33,109 nucleotides of DNA from positions 1 through 33,109 of the forward strand of contig NZ_DATBTY010000011.1 of NCBI RefSeq assembly GCF_036516575.1, in the 5' to 3' direction. Position numbers and translations under genes: made by a program. The notes beneath the pieces are model-generated. The model was not told the origin of the DNA and made no database searches. It saw nothing but the letters and a program-made list of their open reading frames with translations. Origin of the DNA: Cerasibacillus sp036516575 (GTDB lineage Bacteria; Bacillota; Bacilli; Bacillales; Amphibacillaceae). Shown one piece after another: positions 30,243 through 33,109 of this stretch (within the stretch, counting starts at the first letter, position 1; every line of letters begins with the position of its first letter).

Positions 30243-32285
30243 TTAGTCTAGTGGTTTTGTAAAAATGCCTTCACTTTCTAGGTAATGGAGTAATGCTTTA
30301 TACTCCGGATTTTTAAAAATGATTTGATGTTCAATGAGCTGATTAGCATCTTGTCTGGCCGTCTCTAACGCTCGGTAATCATGGACCATATCGGCAACTT
30401 TAAATTCTGGTAAGCCACTTTGTTTCTTCCCAAAAAAATCACCTGGACCACGTAATTTTAAATCTTCTTCTGCTAACTGAAATCCATCCGTTGTTTCTGT
30501 CATAATCCGCATCCGTTCTTTACCAATTTCTCCTTTAGGCTCAGCAATAAGGATACAAAAACTTTCTATACTTCCTCGACCGACTCGTCCGCGTAATTGA
30601 TGTAATTGGGCCAAGCCAAATCGCTCAGCATCATAAATTACCATAACCGTTGCATTCGGAACATTAACACCAACTTCTATAACAGTCGTTGATACAAGAA
30701 CTTGGATTTCATTTTTAACAAATGCTTTCATCACGGCATCTTTTTCATCACTTGGCAAACGACCATGCATTAAACCGACTTTAATTTCTGAGGGATAATA
30801 TGTCTTTAACTGATGATATAGATCAACAGCATTTTGAATATCAAGTTTATCTGACTCCTCAATTAATGGGCAGATGAGATATGCCTGCTCACCTTGATTG
30901 ATTTTACGTTGAATAAAGTCAAGTGTATGTTCCAACATGTTTTCTTTAACCCAATATGTTTCGATTTCTTTTCTCCCTGCTGGCATTTCATTAATAATAG
31001 ATACATCCATATCACCAAATGCTGTAATAGCCAACGTTCGTGGGATGGGAGTAGCTGTCATAAATAACACATCTGCTAATTCCCCTTTTTCCTTTAGTAA
31101 TCGACGTTGTTTAACACCAAATCGGTGCTGCTCGTCTATAATAGCTAAACCTAGGTTATGAAAAACAACATCATCCTGAATTAATGCATGGGTTCCAATC
31201 ACAATATCAATGTCATGGTTCTGGACGGCGGATAAAATAGCTTCTCGCTTTTTCCCCTTAACAGAACCCGTTAATAAAGCGATTGTTACACGACCATTAA
31301 ATAATGATTTTAAGGACTGATAATGTTGTTCTGCTAAAATTTCTGTTGGGACCATAAGTGCTCCCTGGCGTTTCGCTGTTATCGATGCATATAGCGAAAT
31401 TGCTGCCACAACCGTTTTTCCTGAACCGACATCGCCTTGTAATAAACGGTTCATTCGGTATGGTGCTTTCAAGTCTGATAAGATTTGATTTAAAGATTTT
31501 TGTTGTGCATTTGTTAATTGAAATGGCAGATTTTGAACAAACTGTTGTACTTTTTGAGCATCATAATGCTGTGCTCTTCCTTCTTGAGCATCTCGGTTTA
31601 AGTGACGTAACAACTGTATTTTTAATTGAAACAACAAAAATTCCTCGTATGTAAAACGACGACGTGCATGTTTTAAGGCGATGCGATTAGGCGGAAAATG
31701 CATCGTTTTTAATGCTTCTGTTAGGTTAGGTAACTTATAATCAATTAAAATATGTTCTGGCAAACGTTCATCAACATCGTCACCATAATCAGCTATAGCT
31801 TGTTTTATAATTTTTCGTAATCGATAGTTTGTCATTTTACCTTTAACAGAATAGATTGGTTTGATTTTATCATCAGCATTTACGGGGCCAACTTTATATT
31901 GGTCTACCGTTATTTGTAGGCGATGGGCATCCCATTTACCTGTTAGCGTAACAAGATCCCCTTGATTAATATGCTTTTTAGCAAATGCTCGATTAAACAT
32001 CACCGCTTTTACAGCTACATGTTCGACCATGACATTAAAAAACAGTCGTGACTTTTTCCTTCCAAAAAAAGTAAGGGAAGGTTCATGTGCTACCCTTCCC
32101 ATAATAGTTACTTTATCCTCATGAATGAGTTCGCTAAGCGGTTTTAATTCAAACACATCATAACGATAAGGGAAATAATATAATAGGTCTTCCATCGTAT
32201 GAATATGCATGACTTCCAATTCTTCTTGAACTTTTTCTCCGACTCCTTTAAGATTCGTAATCGGTTCGCTTAACACATGTATCAC
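30243..32285 (-). CDS. recG: ATP-dependent DNA helicase RecG
   Basis: RecG remodels stalled forks and branched recombination intermediates. The 680-residue protein has an N-terminal wedge/OB domain (about 1-150, including TIMGRVAHEPSLTFFGRKKS) and two helicase domains with Walker A GDVGSGKT, motif II as DEQHRFG, MTATPIPRTLA, and the C-terminal QLHQLRGRVGRG. The TRG motif region is also present (LAEEDLKLRGPGDFFGKKQSG). The start is GTG 32285, 7 bp after sdaAA, with a weak AAAGAAAGAG site, so translation may be coupled to sdaAA. Confidence 0.97.
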   Translation of the reverse strand: MIHVLSEPITNLKGVGEKVQEELEVMHIHTMEDLLYYFPYRYDVFELKPLSELIHEDKVTIMGRVAHEPSLTFFGRKKSRLFFNVMVEHVAVKAVMFNRAFAKKHINQGDLVTLTGKWDAHRLQITVDQYKVGPVNADDKIKPIYSVKGKMTNYRLRKIIKQAIADYGDDVDERLPEHILIDYKLPNLTEALKTMHFPPNRIALKHARRRFTYEEFLLFQLKIQLLRHLNRDAQEGRAQHYDAQKVQQFVQNLPFQLTNAQQKSLNQILSDLKAPYRMNRLLQGDVGSGKTVVAAISLYASITAKRQGALMVPTEILAEQHYQSLKSLFNGRVTIALLTGSVKGKKREAILSAVQNHDIDIVIGTHALIQDDVVFHNLGLAIIDEQHRFGVKQRRLLKEKGELADVLFMTATPIPRTLAITAFGDMDVSIINEMPAGRKEIETYWVKENMLEHTLDFIQRKINQGEQAYLICPLIEESDKLDIQNAVDLYHQLKTYYPSEIKVGLMHGRLPSDEKDAVMKAFVKNEIQVLVSTTVIEVGVNVPNATVMVIYDAERFGLAQLHQLRGRVGRGSIESFCILIAEPKGEIGKERMRIMTETTDGFQLAEEDLKLRGPGDFFGKKQSGLPEFKVADMVHDYRALETARQDANQLIEHQIIFKNPEYKALLHYLESEGIFTKPLD

Positions 32286-32292
32286 TCTTTCT

Positions 32293-33109
32293 TTACTTAC
32301 TGCCGAATAGTTTTTCTTTTAAAAAGCGTCCGGTCGGGGTATCAGCTAGGCCCCCCTCACCCGTTTCTCGTAAAGAAGCAGGCATTGTCTGTCCGATTCG
32401 ATACATCGCTCCAATGACTTCATCACAAGGAATACGACTTTTTACACCGGCTAAAGCTAAGTCTGCACTTACGATAGCGAGAGCTGAACCTGCTGCATTA
32501 CGCTTTACACAAGGAACCTCGACTAAGCCTGCGACAGGGTCACATACGAGTCCGAGCATATTTTTTAGGGTGATGGCAAAAGCATCTGCACATTGCTCGG
32601 GAGTACCTCCTGCCATTTCAACAACAGCAGCCGAAGCCATTGCACCTGCTGAACCAACTTCAGCCTGACACCCTCCAGCTGCTCCTGATATAAATGCATT
32701 ATTGGCAACGACAAAACCAAAGGCACCCGCAGTGAACAAAAAGCGTACCATCTGTTCATGAGTTGGATTTAACCGTTCCTTTACAGCAAATAAAGCACCT
32801 GGAACACAACCTGCACTACCAGCTGTTGGTGTCGCGCAAATCATGCCCATTGCGGCATTCACTTCATTTGTTCCCATTGCTTTACTGACAGCATCTAATA
32901 GAATATGACCTGACAATGGCGTTTTTTCTTTCATATAATTTTGAACTCGAACAGCGTCACCACCTGTAAGCCCAGTAACAGATTGAACACCTTGTAAACT
33001 ATCTTCAATGGCTTTTTCCATAACACGCAAATTATTTTCCATTTGCGCAAAAACTTGTTCACGTGTCTGATTTTTGACGTCCATTTCTTGACGAATCATC
33101 ACTTCTGAA
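32293..33109 (-). CDS. sdaAA: L-serine dehydratase, iron-sulfur-dependent, alpha subunit (5' end cut by window)
   Basis: SdaAA with SdaAB deaminates L-serine to pyruvate using a [4Fe-4S] cluster. The reading frame is open to the window edge (…SEVMIRQEMDVKN), and comparison with B. subtilis suggests about 20 N-terminal residues lie outside. Cluster cysteines are expected among GGCQAEVG, LVCDPVAG and VPCVKRN; one more Cys occurs in GSAGCVPGALF. The frame's apparent GTG and ATG starts at 33102 and 33099 are internal codons. It is followed after 7 bp by recG, the usual Bacillaceae order. Confidence 0.96.
   Translation of the reverse strand, partial: SEVMIRQEMDVKNQTREQVFAQMENNLRVMEKAIEDSLQGVQSVTGLTGGDAVRVQNYMKEKTPLSGHILLDAVSKAMGTNEVNAAMGMICATPTAGSAGCVPGALFAVKERLNPTHEQMVRFLFTAGAFGFVVANNAFISGAAGGCQAEVGSAGAMASAAVVEMAGGTPEQCADAFAITLKNMLGLVCDPVAGLVEVPCVKRNAAGSALAIVSADLALAGVKSRIPCDEVIGAMYRIGQTMPASLRETGEGGLADTPTGRFLKEKLFGSK

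Noticed and set aside
1..33109. Mobile elements, CRISPR arrays, tRNA or rRNA genes
   Set aside because: No transposase or integrase other than housekeeping XerC, no regularly spaced repeats, and no recognisable tRNA or rRNA sequence on either strand.

Overview
The window is a continuous stretch of low-GC Gram-positive chromosome. Gene order and protein identities match the conserved Bacillaceae block sdaAA-recG-fapR-plsX-fabD-fabG-acpP-rnc-smc-ftsY-ylxM-ffh-rpsP-khpA-ylqD-rimM-trmD-rplS-(lepB)-rbgA-rnhB-ylqG-ylqH-sucC-sucD-dprA-topA-xerC-hslV-hslU-codY-flgB-flgC-fliE-fliF, known from Bacillus subtilis. All genes lie on the minus strand except one small DUF1128 (UPF0435) gene. AT-rich DNA, SigA-like promoters, strong GGAGG ribosome binding sites and frequent TTG/GTG starts fit Bacillaceae. 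I cannot fix the genus. No rRNA, tRNA, insertion sequence, prophage or CRISPR array is visible.

Layout from right to left, the direction of transcription. At 33109-30243, serine dehydratase alpha (cut by the window edge) and RecG. At 30235-26533, the FapR-controlled fatty acid/phospholipid genes fapR-plsX-fabD-fabG-acpP, with the FapR operator at the fapR start site, then rnc. At 25757-25373, the plus-strand DUF1128 gene with its own promoter and a bidirectional terminator, separating rnc from smc-ftsY. At 20737-16203, the SRP/ribosome-maturation genes ylxM-ffh-rpsP-khpA-ylqD-rimM-trmD-rplS, with internal promoters, a terminator after khpA and an L19 leader before rplS. At 16091-11752, signal peptidase, RbgA, RNase HII and the flagellar-paralogue pair ylqG-ylqH. 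At 11704-9493, sucCD. At 9468-6299, dprA and topA. At 6179-2251, xerC-hslV-hslU-codY. At 2250-1, a 450-bp AT-rich leader followed by the first genes of the fla/che operon.

The content is mostly housekeeping, and I found no new multi-gene system. Points worth a second look are: (1) a hairpin between sucD and dprA whose 3' arm could pair either with its 5' arm or with the dprA Shine-Dalgarno; (2) the absence of trmFO between topA and xerC, with a promoter and a good CodY-box match in its place, suggesting codY autoregulation; (3) a G4-motif Asn to Met change in RbgA; (4) the DUF1128 gene inside the normally contiguous rnc-smc-ftsY cluster; (5) an HslV N-terminus without the Ser2 reported as catalytic in B. 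subtilis ClpQ; (6) a palindrome over the lepB -10 element.
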